Shown: positions 43,501 to 55,600 of the stretch, in pieces
Layout of the letters: every line of letters begins with the position of its first letter
Numbering within the stretch: position 1 is the stretch's first letter
NCBI RefSeq assembly: GCF_963675165.1
Contig: NC_087378.1
Location: 7,240,073-7,304,072, forward strand
Direction: 5' to 3'
DNA from: Halichondria panicea
Taxonomy: Eukaryota > Porifera > Demospongiae > Suberitida > Halichondriidae
Length of the DNA stretch: 64,000 nucleotides
Position numbers and translations under genes: made by a program
Notes under the pieces: generated by a model
The model's input: the letters and a program-made list of their open reading frames with translations, nothing else
Database searches by the model: none
Told to the model about the DNA's origin: nothing

Positions 43501-45506
43501 GTACACCTCTACAATGATGCAGCCCACAGCCCACAAATCAACGGGGGAATTGTAAGTGGTGGAGTGGAGGCACAACTCTGGGGCTCTATACCTGCAGAGG
43601 GCACATGTATAATTATGGTGTGTTGAAGGAAGTTAGAAGTCACATGTGTACACAGTACACACGCACACACCTGTATACCCCCGGCCACAACAGACTTAAA
43701 CAAACTGTTTTGTAGTCTTTTTGATTCTTTGATTGACTTAAAGACTTCTGTGTATATAACCTAGCTGCACCTAGATGTACATATTGATACTGCCTTCTAA
43801 GGTAGACTACATGCTTGTGTTGCAGTACATGGTCAATGCTTGTGTAAACTACCATAGTAAACTTACCACCTGGTGGACACATATTCAGTGAAAGGTGGCC
43901 TGCTCCGTATCTCTCTGGCCAGTCCAAAGTCAGCAATCTTGACCACCTCTCCTGTGCAGAGCAAGTTCTCAGGCTTTAGGTCACGATGAAAGAATCCTGG
44001 AGAACAATTAAACTAGTAAAATGTACGATACAGAATATTTTGCTGGTGAAAAGCGAATGAGCTAAAAGCAGAAAATGACTTGTGTGACCCTTTACAATCA
44101 AATTATTGCGTTCTGGCAAGGATCGTGTGTATTTACTATTAGATTTTGCGATTTTATTGTTGCGAAATGATCAACCCTCGCAAAGTTCGCATAATTTTTT
44201 TTTTTTATGTTTGATGCTCGCAAAACATTCTAGTAATACGATCATGCAGCCTCCACACATACATGCTTACACTAGATGTAACTGAGTGCACTTTCATATT
44301 ACACATAAACAAACATTCCAAAGAATGGAGCTAACGGCCGGCCGCTACTCTCACCATGTTTGTGCATGTATGTGAGTCCTTGTAGTAGCTGGTAGGCAAT
44401 GTTACGTACGGTAGCCTCAGGGAACCGAGTGGTTCGATTCTTGGTCACCTCGTACAGATTCTCTTTCATGAACTCAAACACAAAGTAGAGTTTGTTGTCC
44501 TCGCGAAGCAACTCCTTCAACTGTACAATGTTGGGGTGCTTAAGCTTCATCAGAGACTGCAGGGGGGATAAAATTAATGAAGATATAAGATACATGTCAG
44601 AGTGTCATACACGGGGGGGGATATCCCCCGTCTGGCTCAAATTTCCCCCCTCTAAAATATTTATTCAGGTACTAGTATGACTGAGTACTGAGTACATGGT
44701 ATATGCAAAAAGGCAACCCCAAAACCCACCAGAATTCACCTAAAGATCATTTAAATTTGACCAAGCATTCCTGGATTTCCATAGCCGGCGATGTTGCATA
44801 CTAACATCTAGGGTATTGAAATAACAGTTGACCTATTTTGCTACCTAAATTTTCTGTGCCTTTTAGACCCCCCCCCCCTTTCAAAGTGTGACTTTATTTC
44901 TCCCCCTCTACTTCAATCCTGTATATAATAATTATGGCACCCTGCATGCATCAAGCGATGAATTGTGGTCATGATCTTTACCTAATCTAAGCTCCCGCAC
45001 ATGTACAATGTATGAGTTTGAGATTTACCTTAACCTCTCTAAGATTGACGCATTCATCCCAATCCTTGTACTCTCTCTTCATCCTGTAAAGCACACAACG
45101 CACACACAGTCAATGAAATGTAACTACAGAGCACTTGTGTATGTAATAGATAATTATAGGAGACGGAGTATTTTATAAAGAATACAGGCACAAGCACGAG
45201 GGTGAGTTGCCTGTATATATATTGCATAAAACACGAGGATTCTCATGCTATAATTTGTGTTTTATATTACGACGACCCTTTACCAAATTATACCTCGAGG
45301 CTATACAGCCATGTAATATAATACGGAAGGGACTGTATGACTTTTATTACACGTTTTTCGTTTTTTAACCTTGACACAACGTGGTATACACTCAGGCACA
45401 CTCACATTTTAATGGCAACTGTATCCCCGGACACACGGTGTTTGCCCAAATGAACACATCCAAACGTGCCATCACCCAGCTGTCTGAGTAGCACATAGTC
45501 CTTCAT
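40572..45506 (-). CDS. MAK/CILK1 (ICK)-type ciliary serine/threonine kinase
   Basis: Nine coding exons: 45506-45406, 45083-45029, 44556-44355, 43996-43867, 43591-43420, 43091-42924, 42792-42365, 42041-41860, 40819-40572; 561 aa. The kinase domain starts [20 protein letters not shown], with VAIKM lysine, [36 protein letters not shown] and a T-loop [13 protein letters not shown]. The C-lobe has [20 protein letters not shown], the RCK family mark. A long disordered tail ends HGRTDWTAK, the short signature at the very end of vertebrate MAK and ICK. Known role: control of cilium length and intraflagellar transport turnaround. The T-loop is TEY; vertebrate MAK/ICK have TDY. Start chosen by alignment to the kinase N-terminus; a 5' noncoding exon near 45660-45720 is possible. 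Confidence 0.94.
40985..41125. mobile_element. Palindromic MITE-like element in the last MAK-type intron
   Basis: The left arm gggtatgttatagttataac and the right arm gttataactagtttatatccc are inverse of each other; inner atatattgcact/agtgcaatatat also pair. About 140 bp, noncoding. Confidence 0.7.
43187..43240. repeat. 13-bp tandem repeat
   Basis: Unit cagcatcactaca repeated about four times in a MAK-type intron. Confidence 0.9.
44024..44243. mobile_element. MITE, GTATTACTAGAAT family, copy 2
   Basis: It shares attgcgttctggcaaggat and the right end gcaaaacattctagtaatac with the 23975-24170 copy; the left end is more diverged. MAK-type intron. Confidence 0.75.
44599..44944. mobile_element. 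MITE, CAGGGTGTCATACAGG family, copy 2
   Basis: The left end cagagtgtcatacacggggg has the gggggatatcccccg palindrome; the right end has ccccctctacttcaatcctg and, after an insertion-like interruption, gcaccctg. MAK-type intron. Confidence 0.78.
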
Positions 45507-45997
45507 CTCATAGATCTCTGTCTGATAGTTGTGTATACTGTAGGAGGGATGTGGTGCACTAGTACATGCAGTATACACACCACGTGTGTGTGTGTGTGTG
45601 TGTGTGTGTAGCAATCAGTTCTGTAAATAACATCTACAAAAACACAGCCTATACTCACTTGGTTTCTTGAAAGACTTGAATCTTGGGAGATGGATGTCTA
45701 CTAAGCTAGAACAAAACGGAGAGCTCCACCCCACCAGTACCAGTCATTTGATTGATGATCCCTCTCTGTAACGTGAACGTGTGAAAGAAAAACATTGTTT
45801 GCCATGGCAACAACATTAACACCCACTCAACATAAGAGATGGGCGGGGCTCTCTTCTCCAGACCGAAATTTTGCTTTTATAATTATGCAGTATTAGACAG
45901 AAATGGATGCTGAGAAATGGTAGACATTGAACATGGAATGACAACAAAAACAGTGCGTAAAATGAAGTGATTTGATGAGAGTGATGACAGTAGCTAG
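45507..45997. promoter_or_regulatory. Gap upstream of the MAK-type kinase
   Basis: 491 bp between the kinase start and the PCMTD stop (both minus). It contains a (GT)n tract at 45587-45609 and probably a 5' UTR exon. No core promoter motif recognised. Confidence 0.35.
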
Positions 45998-48900
45998 TTA
46001 TAGTGCATCGTCCTCAGTTGCTTGGTTCTCTTGACTCATCTCATTCTCACTGAGATCACCCTCTGAGTTGTTACTGCCCTCTTCATCCATTGGGAGCTGC
46101 ATCGGCAATACCATACAAAGCTTCAAAACTTGCAAAGAAGCAGCCATAATTATAGCGTACTATTCAGTTAGCTTTGGTCTATAGACATGTTCTAATTTCT
46201 AGGAATAACCTTAGGCCTAATACAAGGTACAACTTTACACAAGTAGAGGGGCTCTGAGGTTGGCAAAACGCGCTGACTCTTATAACCAAAGCACCCTATT
46301 GTCTACGGCCCACCTATATATATAATTATAGCCCACACTTCTTTGGGTCAAACAAATAAGGCCTTAAAAAAATACTTGAACAGCCATCAAGCCATTGTGA
46401 CAAGTATTACTATAGAGGTCGGCAATGCGCAGTGCACTCTTGAAACATAACCAATATGGGAAACTACTTAGGGGGGGGGGAGCCCTCTATTGTGTGTATG
46501 GCCTTGCTGTTATTGAGCCCCTACTGTATACACATGTAGTTTTTCCCTACATTAGCCTGTACTTCATATTATCCTATACCTCTTGGTGCCGCCCTACCAC
46601 AACAACTTTTAGCCCAACTAAATGTGGTTCGACTCTTGAATATTATGCTAAGTATCATACTTGCATGTATACCTGAAACGTGATTCCATTGAAATTACAC
46701 AGTAGTATTCTCTGTCCGTTCATATCGACAGCTTCCACAAACGAAGGCTCATTGTTGGGAGGAAGGTCAGCACATGCTCCATTCTCAGATCCCATCTCTG
46801 TGATCTCCTCTTTTTTCTTAGAGTGGTCAATCGGGCAGAGGGCTTTTAGTGGGTCAGGGATCGGGCCCCAGTCACGATAGTAGCTCATGTACTCCTGTAG
46901 TGTGTGCAAACAGCTAATGTATGGTTAAATATACTACACAACGTACATATATAATGCTATACGTAGCAGGTGTCATACAGGATTTTGAAGTAGAGGGGGG
47001 AATAAGAAAAGTAACCAGGAAATGTTGCTACTGTTATCTCAATACCCCAGCTATGTACCTCAGTTATGACACCTGTGTAGGTATACCAATACTGTAGCAA
47101 TAGCTACGTACTTCTAACCAAGAAAAATTTAAGCTGGTACAAACCTTGAGGTGTTGTGGTAGGGGGAGCTCTGATATCCTGCTGTAGTTGGCTCTTTCCA
47201 AGTGTCGGAGGATCACTAGTCGACTCAGCTCCTTCAAAGAGAGGGGCTCCACAGCTGCACACAAAAAATATTAATCAACTGTATGATTCAAGCAGTAGTA
47301 TATGATTTTAATACTATGCAGGCTTCAAAAGTAAAAAAACTGTATTTATATGTGCTTTATCACTGAAAAAAGAAGATCTTACGTAATTCCAGAGCTTCCA
47401 TTTTCTTGACTACCTCTTTAGAGGGTAGTACTAGCTCAGCGAATGAGACACTTGGCAGGACCACATCCGTCACCCACTCTGTCTCACCAGTGCGTCTGAT
47501 GCACTCCAACTGTGTGAGGTGTGTGAAGTGTGTGTGTGTGTGAAGGGGGGTTAGCACATAGCCGGGTATCCAAGATACACATAATAATATTCATGTTAAG
47601 CTGCAATAAACAGTATCATAAATCCATCCACAACATCTGCTACCGCGGGGGATACATGAATGCTACTAACACTTAGTCCCTTTACAATGGACATCCTTGG
47701 AGAGCAAAGTTTTAGTGGCTGCTATACAAAAGTGACCTTTGTTGCCAGAAGTTGTTTTGTTCAGGGCAGGGGTGGCCGATAAGATGTGTTCTACTGTACA
47801 ACTGGGTCACTACACACCATTACTTTTATCATAAATACAAATGTACTCACAACCGTCAGAGTGGCTTAAGTAATATGAGGGAGAGATCTTCTCATGTGCT
47901 CTAGTAATATTCAACTACAGATGTAACAGCAATGGTTACCTCATTCTCTAGAGGCATGACGAGTATACCTCCCACACTGATCATATTCTTCATGAGCTGG
48001 GCATGCTCAGCAGGGCAGCCAGCTCCACAGTAGATCCTGTCATACAGCACATTACCAGGACTCACAAGCAAACCATTCCCGACAATGAACATCGGCTCAC
48101 AGAATTCAACCGGATCGTACCAAGGGGAACTGTCACGGAACTCAGCGAGTTTCTTCTGTGCAAAATCAACGTTGTCTTGATGCAGTTCTATGCCGTGGTT
48201 GATTCCATACGATCCGATTATGAGTCCAGCCATAGTAGACATGTAGCCTGTACCACTGCCAACGTTTAAGAACAAGAGACCTGAAAGTGAAGAGTATAGA
48301 GTGTAACAGGATAATTATGTTCTGATCGAGTTGATCCTATCAAGACCAAAAAGACATCCAATTTTCTCTTGAGCAAGGACACTGAGGAACCTCCAACAAA
48401 GGCCCATCCAGACACCGAATTAACAAACTACATGTATACATGTAAATCAACAAGGCTATTATAGCCCAAGCCTTTTCACTGACCTAAACATAATTATTAT
48501 CATTTAGATAGGTATTTCAAAGGGCTACGAAACACATATTTTACTACACACAAGAGCATAATTACAGCTAGTCTACAACACAAGCCATGTAAGAGTGATC
48601 ATAACGTAAACATAATTATCGTTTTTGTTTTATTATTATTTAACTGACAATACCTTTGTCTAGTTTGAGTGCCTCCATAGCTCTGGAGTAGATGCATGGT
48701 GCTGATAGGTGGAGGGTGCCCTTACGCCAGGCATGGTCCTCGTACGCCTCCAGGGGATCATCCTCCCCCTCCTCGAATATCATGTAGTAACTGCGGTCAA
48801 CTTGACGAAACACCTGAATCAATATGACACACTCTGACTACAGTGGAACCCCTAAACGTAGACTCTCTGAACTATGGGGACCTTTCTATAATCAGGACAC

Positions 48901-49048
48901 TCCCAACTCCAATTATTATATAGAAGCACATGGAAATCACAACACCTCAATAATTAGTTCCAGATTTAATTAGAGGTTCTGTAAATCCATAAACTTAACA
49001 AAAGAGGATATGCGACATAGATTATCCTTTGTTAGCATGCTACATCTG

Positions 49049-49105
<57 letters not shown>

Positions 49106-49202
49106 CTACCTTCTCCACACTGGGTTCATTGATGTATCCCTCATAACAGAGGTTGTCCACGAGCTCCTCGTTGTCACGGCCAGCACTCACTGCTCCACCC
49201 AT
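45998..49202 (-). CDS. PCMTD-type protein-L-isoaspartate methyltransferase-domain protein
   Basis: Seven exons: 49202-49110, 48813-48654, 48280-47940, 47509-47383, 47254-47145, 46894-46673, 46096-45998; 383 aa. The start MGGAVSAGRDNEELVDNL is a PCMTD1/2 hallmark, with Gly2 suited to myristoylation. LSAPCIYSRAMEALKL is followed by the SAM-binding motif LFLNVGSGTGYMSTM, then YDRIYCGAG and VGGILVMPLE. After the methyltransferase fold, PLSLKELSRLVILRHL resembles the BC-box/SOCS-like helix that in vertebrate PCMTD1 recruits Elongin-Cullin, so the protein may be a ubiquitin-ligase adaptor that senses damaged Asp. The acidic C-terminus ends in SQENQATEDDAL. PCMTD1 and PCMTD2 cannot be told apart. 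Confidence 0.94.
46967..47075. mobile_element. MITE, CAGGGTGTCATACAGG family, copy 3 (short)
   Basis: 109 bp. The ends are caggtgtcatacagg and gttatgacacctg, with gaagtagagggggga just inside. Flanks cgtag/tgtag suggest a decayed 5-bp duplication. PCMTD intron. Confidence 0.75.
49050..49103. repeat. (GT)n microsatellite next to the PCMTD exon 1 donor
   Basis: About 27 GT units. On the minus strand a CA tract starts within 10 bases of the 5' splice site at 49109. Confidence 0.96.
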
Positions 49203-49662
49203 CACGTCCTGCAAGCAAAGGATTATCAATCAATCAATCAATCAATATCAATATCAAACTATTGACAATAACAAATACGAGATATTACGATAATAGTCGA
49301 ATTAGGTCGTAAAATCAGACCAAGCCATTAACTATAAATTATATTGTATCGTAATTTTAATAATATAACTACAATATAAACCAGCACAGCTTTGTGTGAG
49401 GTGGGTCTGACTGTTCTGGCTTACATTTACAAGTTCCAATAGTGTATGATCTGGTCACCGTCTTGGCAGGAGACTAACTCAAGTTTACTGTCAACAGGTG
49501 ATACATGAAATACTCGCATTCTTGAGCTTGTAAACAAAAAAGCTTAATTGACTACACGTGACTCTTATCATGGTGGAGATCTTAGCCCACTAGATACAAA
49601 TAACCTTTGACCTATACAATAGCTTCAGTGACCTTAACGTACTTGTTCATGTTAGAATCCTG
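49203..49662. promoter_or_regulatory. Divergent promoter region, PCMTD / HADHB
   Basis: 460 bp between opposed start codons. It contains a short atca tandem (about 49229-49250), which may be 5' UTR. No firm motif. Confidence 0.4.
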
Positions 49663-52600
49663 ATGATGTCTTCCTTGGCTAGAGTGAGTCTGTACAGACA
49701 TGCAGCTCTTCAAAGATGCAATGGTGAGAGTGTGTTTTTGTGATGTGACTCTGTCAATCAACTTTTATATGATCGAAATTTAATACCGACATAATCATAA
49801 TAAATCTAATAATAATAAATCTCTATGGTTGCAGGATTGAGATTGGCCAGCTCCTCTGCACAGACAACAAAACGTAATGACCACTTTATATATGAAAGCA
49901 TTAGGTGTACACGCACTATAATATATTCCACCCCTAACCCAATAACCTTAATGTCTTTGGGCATTCACATTTCCTATTATATTTTTATCGTAAAATTAGG
50001 TTTGCAAAATTATGAGTGTGCCCTTTAAGCTACACCCCCACCGTATTATACTACTGTGGGGGGGGGGGGGGGTACAACACAAGGATACATTATGGAGAGT
50101 ACAGGGAGGTACTTAATATATTTACTATCTGTGTGTTGTTCAAGGGGGGGGGGGGGGGCGGGGGTACAACACAAAAATACATTATGCACAAAGATACCTT
50201 ATGGAGAGTACAGCACATTGATATATGTGTTGTTCAGGTGGTGGTGGTGGTGGTCGCAATGTGGTGCTGGTGGAGGGAGTTCGTACTCCATTCCTCACCA
50301 GTGGATCGAGGTGAGTCCCTCACTTGATTAGACTGAAAATAATATTGTCTTCTTGCAGTTACAAGGACCTGTTGGCTCATGACCTGCAAAGATTTGCTTT
50401 CCAGTGAGTTAAATACCAACTAGTTGTATATCTTTATTATATGCAAACACTGTACACACGTACACCATACAGGGGCCTATTGAGTCGCACAGGCATACAA
50501 CCAGGTAAGAGGATTTATAAAGCAAGCAGTGTACTTACATACTCCTTTGCATAGGGTTCATTGTGTTCACACCATGTACAGCAATACCTGACTATTGGCA
50601 TACATGTAGATCTATACTATTGAGGTCACCCTGTGTTAGCAGGTCACCCTCTTATAATACAGCCACATCAATAAGTCCCTAAGTCTCCATAGCATGTGTT
50701 TGGACCTGTGTTAGCAGGCCACCTCTTTATTACAGCCACTGTTGGTTTGCTCAAGGGATGACCTCACTCTATACTGTGTCTCCTTACATAGATGATCATT
50801 TAATATGTGAATGTATGATAAAAAGAACATTTGTTTACTCCAGACCAAGTGGACCACATTATAGTTGGCACGGTGATACAGGAGGTCAAGACCAGCAACA
50901 TAGCTAGAGAGGTATGTATGCACTTCTCTATCAATACTGTGATCTGATTAGTCGCGCCCAGGCTGCTATGGAATCAGGGTTTAAAGACCGTATCCCCTGT
51001 CACACGGTTACCATGGCTTGTATTTCCTCCAACATGGCTATCACAACTGGTGAGAAGTAATGTAAATAAATTGTCTAGTACTTTTCTGAGTAGCCTTTTA
51101 GTTCAGTAGTTCAGTGCTGTTCAGTACTGTAGTTCAGTTTCGGCCCAGCTGCTGGGTTGAATCAACGCACACACACATCTCGTGCATGCTGTACAGGTGT
51201 GAGTCAGATAGCCTCGGGGCAGAGTGATGTGGTGGTGGCTGGAGGGGTGGACTTCATGTCGGACGTCCCTATTCGTCTCTCCAGGGGACTCAGGAAAAGT
51301 CTACTTGCTATGAACAAGGTGACTAACAGATTATTGTTCAGGAATGGTGTACTTAGATTAGTGATTGCTTTTGGGGTCAAATTTTCCATTATCTGGGAAA
51401 AGCGTGGGCATGTAATATGGGTTTTTCTTCTGAAATGGTCCTGTTTTCAGAGCTAACTTTGAGGGTTCGTAACTTGAGTTTAGGAAGGTCCAACTAAAAG
51501 ATACATTTTAGTAGTTCTGTGGTGTGCTTAGATCAACAATCGCTTTCTTCGTGCCCAATAATATTTCCCATTTTTAAAAGTATATAAGTGAGTGTTGTGG
51601 AAAATTGCTATGGCGATTACTTTTATTAATTTTCCGGCAGATCCTACTACTACATGTGATATTGACTGATTGTTTTTATTGTACAGGCCAAGTCTGCTGG
51701 AGCCAAGCTAAGCACTTTGTTCTCCGGCCTCAAGTACCTCGGGATTGAGGTAAATGTCTGTTCTGCTATAATAGTAAATGTCTAGCCTCGATTCCAAGCC
51801 GCTGAGAAAGACGGCCTGGTATACACTGTTTACGCATGCGCCAGAATTACCCAGAATCTGGGTAATCGTAAATTGCAGTATATTTATCAGTATTCTTATT
51901 CCGCATTAGTTTGTAAAACATTGATATCCGTTTCATTTATAATGATGTCATTGAAAAAAGAAATCTAGTCCAAGTTGTGTAATGGCTGCTACCTTCTCTT
52001 CTGCTCTCGCGTACGCATTATCCTGTGTTGGAAAACCAGGTCTAGTGAAAGACAAGCAGCTGGAGGCGTTAAAGTGTCTGTACGCTGGTGTTTATGTGGG
52101 TACCGTACCGACCGGCTATGGCAAGTCCCAGAGCAAGTCCATCTGCTTTCCAGACACTCCCTTTCTTGATTGATGTGAAGCTTGACAGGACCAGTGCACC
52201 TCTCTCTGAAAGAAGTGTTGTGATGGTGATTTCTCCTCTTGTTTCTCTGAGTGAAGCCATCTTCAAAGTGTTGGTGTGTCTGTTCGACGTTCAGTGCCAT
52301 TCTCTCTGGAAGGAAGTATTGTTGTGACATTTGCCGAAAATTGGTCACAGAGTAAGTACGTGGTATCTGATCCGAGAACTGTGTGACCTGAATGTGTTTA
52401 CAATCCGAGGGACTTGTGTGTATCCGATCCGAGGGACTTGTGTGTATCTGATCCGAGGGACTTGTTGCTTGAGTGTGTATTAATGGATAGTGCTTTCAAT
52501 GGTAAATCTATTGTGTAAATCAATAAGTAGTCCTCACATTATGTTACGTCACAGCCACTGTACTTATCCACATTTATTTTTTACCCACAGGTTTAACTAA

Positions 52601-55600
52601 TTAATTTTCTTATGAGATTAACTTGTCGCCTGAGTGTGTATCCGATCCAAGCCTCAAGTTAATGAATAAATCTACAGAGCTGATGTTTTACTTAGCTGTC
52701 TCTGTCTACAGTATATGCAGAGAGGTAGCCTCTTCTTTTTCTTTTTTCTGTTCTTTATCACAATAACTGTTTAACGTTCAATGAGATAAAATACGGTAAA
52801 TAATAAATTAATTGTCCACCCACGCGCCAACAGTAAATACCAGGCCCACTATTCAAGGGGCTGGAGTCGAGGCTAGTAAATGTCTAGCATTTGTGTTTGG
52901 TAAGGATCACTTGAGTAATATATTTACCTTGCATGCACACACTCAGCTCCCGGCCATTTCAGAGTTTTCAACCAATGAGACGATGGGCCACAGTGGGGAC
53001 AGACTGGCAGCTGCGTTTGGTGTGTCTCGTAAAGACCAAGATGACTATGCCATGCGGTCCCACTCTCTGGCCTCTGAAGCTAGTAAGAATGGCTTGCTGG
53101 AGGACATTCTCTCTGTGCATGTACCTGGTGAGTGGCAGGGTTAAGAACTTCAGTCTACAATGTAGCTCTGGTTTGCTCAAAAATGGTAGATTTTGTCCTG
53201 TCACAGATCATTTCTTCATGTATATAAGGTGTTAGCATAAAAGGTAAGGGTTATGGTTTGTGGGGTTATATGTGTTAGGGTATATGTGTTAGGGTATATG
53301 TGTTAGGGTATATGTGTTAGGGCAAGAGGTTAGTAGTCATACTCATGGTACAGTACATGTACATACCATTTTTTCCAAGGACTGCAGAATGTCCGTGTCT
53401 TTTCTTTTTGAATTGGACCATCCATAGTTTATTTATGGACATTCAGGTTTTACTATGAAGCCAAATGTTGATCTTCATGCACCTTGTATTTGGTTATGTA
53501 TGCAGTTACTGTATCAATACTGTGATCTGCCTTTCTCCCTCCCTCTCTCCCCCCTCTCCCTCTCCCTCTCCCTCTCCCTCTCCCTCTCCCTCTCTCCCCC
53601 CCCTCTCTCCCTCCCTCTCCCTCCTCCCCTATCTCCCTCCCTCCCTCTCCCTCCCTCTTCCTCTCCCTCCCTCCCTCTCCCTCCCTCTTCCTCTCCCTCC
53701 CTCTCCCTCCCTCCTCTCTCCGCAGGTAGTAAGAAGGTGACGACAGTGAGCAGTGACAATGGCATACGAGTGTCCACTCCAGAACAGATGGCAAAGCTCA
53801 AGGCTGCCTTTGTGAGACCACACGGAACTGTCACAGCAGCCAACGCTTCTTTCCTGGTATGTGAACAAGTGCATGAATAATTTTTGAGCAAGGCATATTG
53901 TAACCAGAGGAGGTACAGCACTTTTTTTACCATTGTGATGACGTTTGCTTAGCTGGCTGTTTACCGCGACATAGCCGCGACAAACTCTAGGCTTGTAGAA
54001 CGCTTGTAACTGACTGTTAGCTATCTCTAGCTCTCACTTCTTGTAGCAAGCATATCTCGTAACTGAATAGGGGTTCACTGGGGTTCAGCAACGGAACCAG
54101 TTTGATCTAGGTTCACTGGGGTTCAATGATGGAAGCAGTTGATCTCGGTCTACTACTCTTGACTAGAAAAGCCTTAGTCACAGAATAACAGAGAACACAC
54201 TACACAAAAAGATTGGAATGCAATTAAAAGAAAGATGCGTGTCGTACCTCCTCTGAATTGTAACTACTGAAATTGAAACTCAAAAAGTTGTTGTCATACA
54301 TACTTCATTACTCTATATAGCAATAGAAGCTGCTTGTTGTGTGAGGCTCTCAATAGGAAGTTAATTGGGAGGGATTAAAAGGGACTGAGCCCTTGGGAAA
54401 CTAATGAAGGCCAATAACTGGAGCTTCTATTGCTATATAGAGTAATGAAGTATGTAGGAAGTTCAATTGTGCAATGAGTGAAGCCAACTGTACGTATATC
54501 GTATAGCAGGTGATTGTCTGTAAACTTATATAGACTGCTTTCGTGTGTATATATCCTGCTATCATAAATGTGCTGTGTCGATCAGTGATGCATTAGGGTA
54601 GGTATACCATTGTGGCTACCCGGTAGTTCACTTCAAGGGATGGTGTGTCTTTCCATGTGTGGGGGTGGTGGTATAAAGTATGTTAACCTAGTTTTTGTGT
54701 CTGAAATGTGGTTATCCAATATGAATATGCTTTAGGATCAAGTACCGTGGACTCATTTCCATGAAGTTTTTACAATCAGAACTAGAGATTATGTTACATA
54801 CTACGAATGTGTTTGAGTATTTTATTACCTGATTTGTGAGAAATGGTTGTTTTTTGTTGCACAGGTATTACTCCGAAGTTTGTCGTAGATCGATTTAGAT
54901 ACCTACTTAAAATATGTACTATCGGAAACTTTGGTGTACGGGAGCATTGTTGGGTTATTGGATTGTGTTCCCCCCTGCAGACTGATGGAGCATCAGCTGC
55001 TCTGATCATGAGCGAAGAGAAGGCTCTGGAGCTGGGCTTCAAGCCAAAGGCATACCTTAGGTACAGTGTGCGTGTGCGTGTGCTTGTGCTTGTGTGTGTG
55101 TATCTTACCTTAGGTACAGTGTGTGTGTGCGTGTGCTTGTGCTTATGTGTGTGTATCTTACCTTAGGTACAGTACAGTGTATGTGTGTGTGCGTGTGTGT
55201 GTGTGTGTGTATGTGTGTGCGTGTGTGCGTGTGTGCGTGTGTGCGTGTATCTTACCTTAGGTACAGTACAGTACAGTGCGTGTGTGTGTGCGTATGTGTG
55301 TGTGCGTGTGTGTGTGTGTGTGTGTGTGCGTGTGTGTGCGTATGTGTGTGCTTGTGTGTGCGTGTGTGAGTGTGTGTGTGTGTGAGTGTGCGTGCGTGCG
55401 TGCGTGTGAGTGTGTGTGTGTGTGAGTGTGCGTGTGTGTGTGTGAGTGTGTGTGTGTGTGTGAGTGTGCGTGCGTATGTGTGTGCTTGTGTGTGCGTGTG
55501 TGTGTGTGTGTGTGTGTGAGTGTGCGTGCGTGCGTTTGTGTGTGTGTGTGTGTGTACGTAAGTGGAATGCATAAAAGTTAATTGCTATAATTACAACTAA

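Noticed and set aside
46620-46650. tRNA B-box-like ggttcgactc
   Set aside because: No A box, no cloverleaf and no acceptor stem around it.
53453-53933. Glu/Arg/Gly-rich and Ser/Pro/Leu-rich ORFs
   Set aside because: Translation of the C/T simple repeat; only the HADHB exon 11 part is real.
55052-55572. Cys-Val and Thr-His repeat ORFs
   Set aside because: Translation of GT arrays in an HADHB intron.
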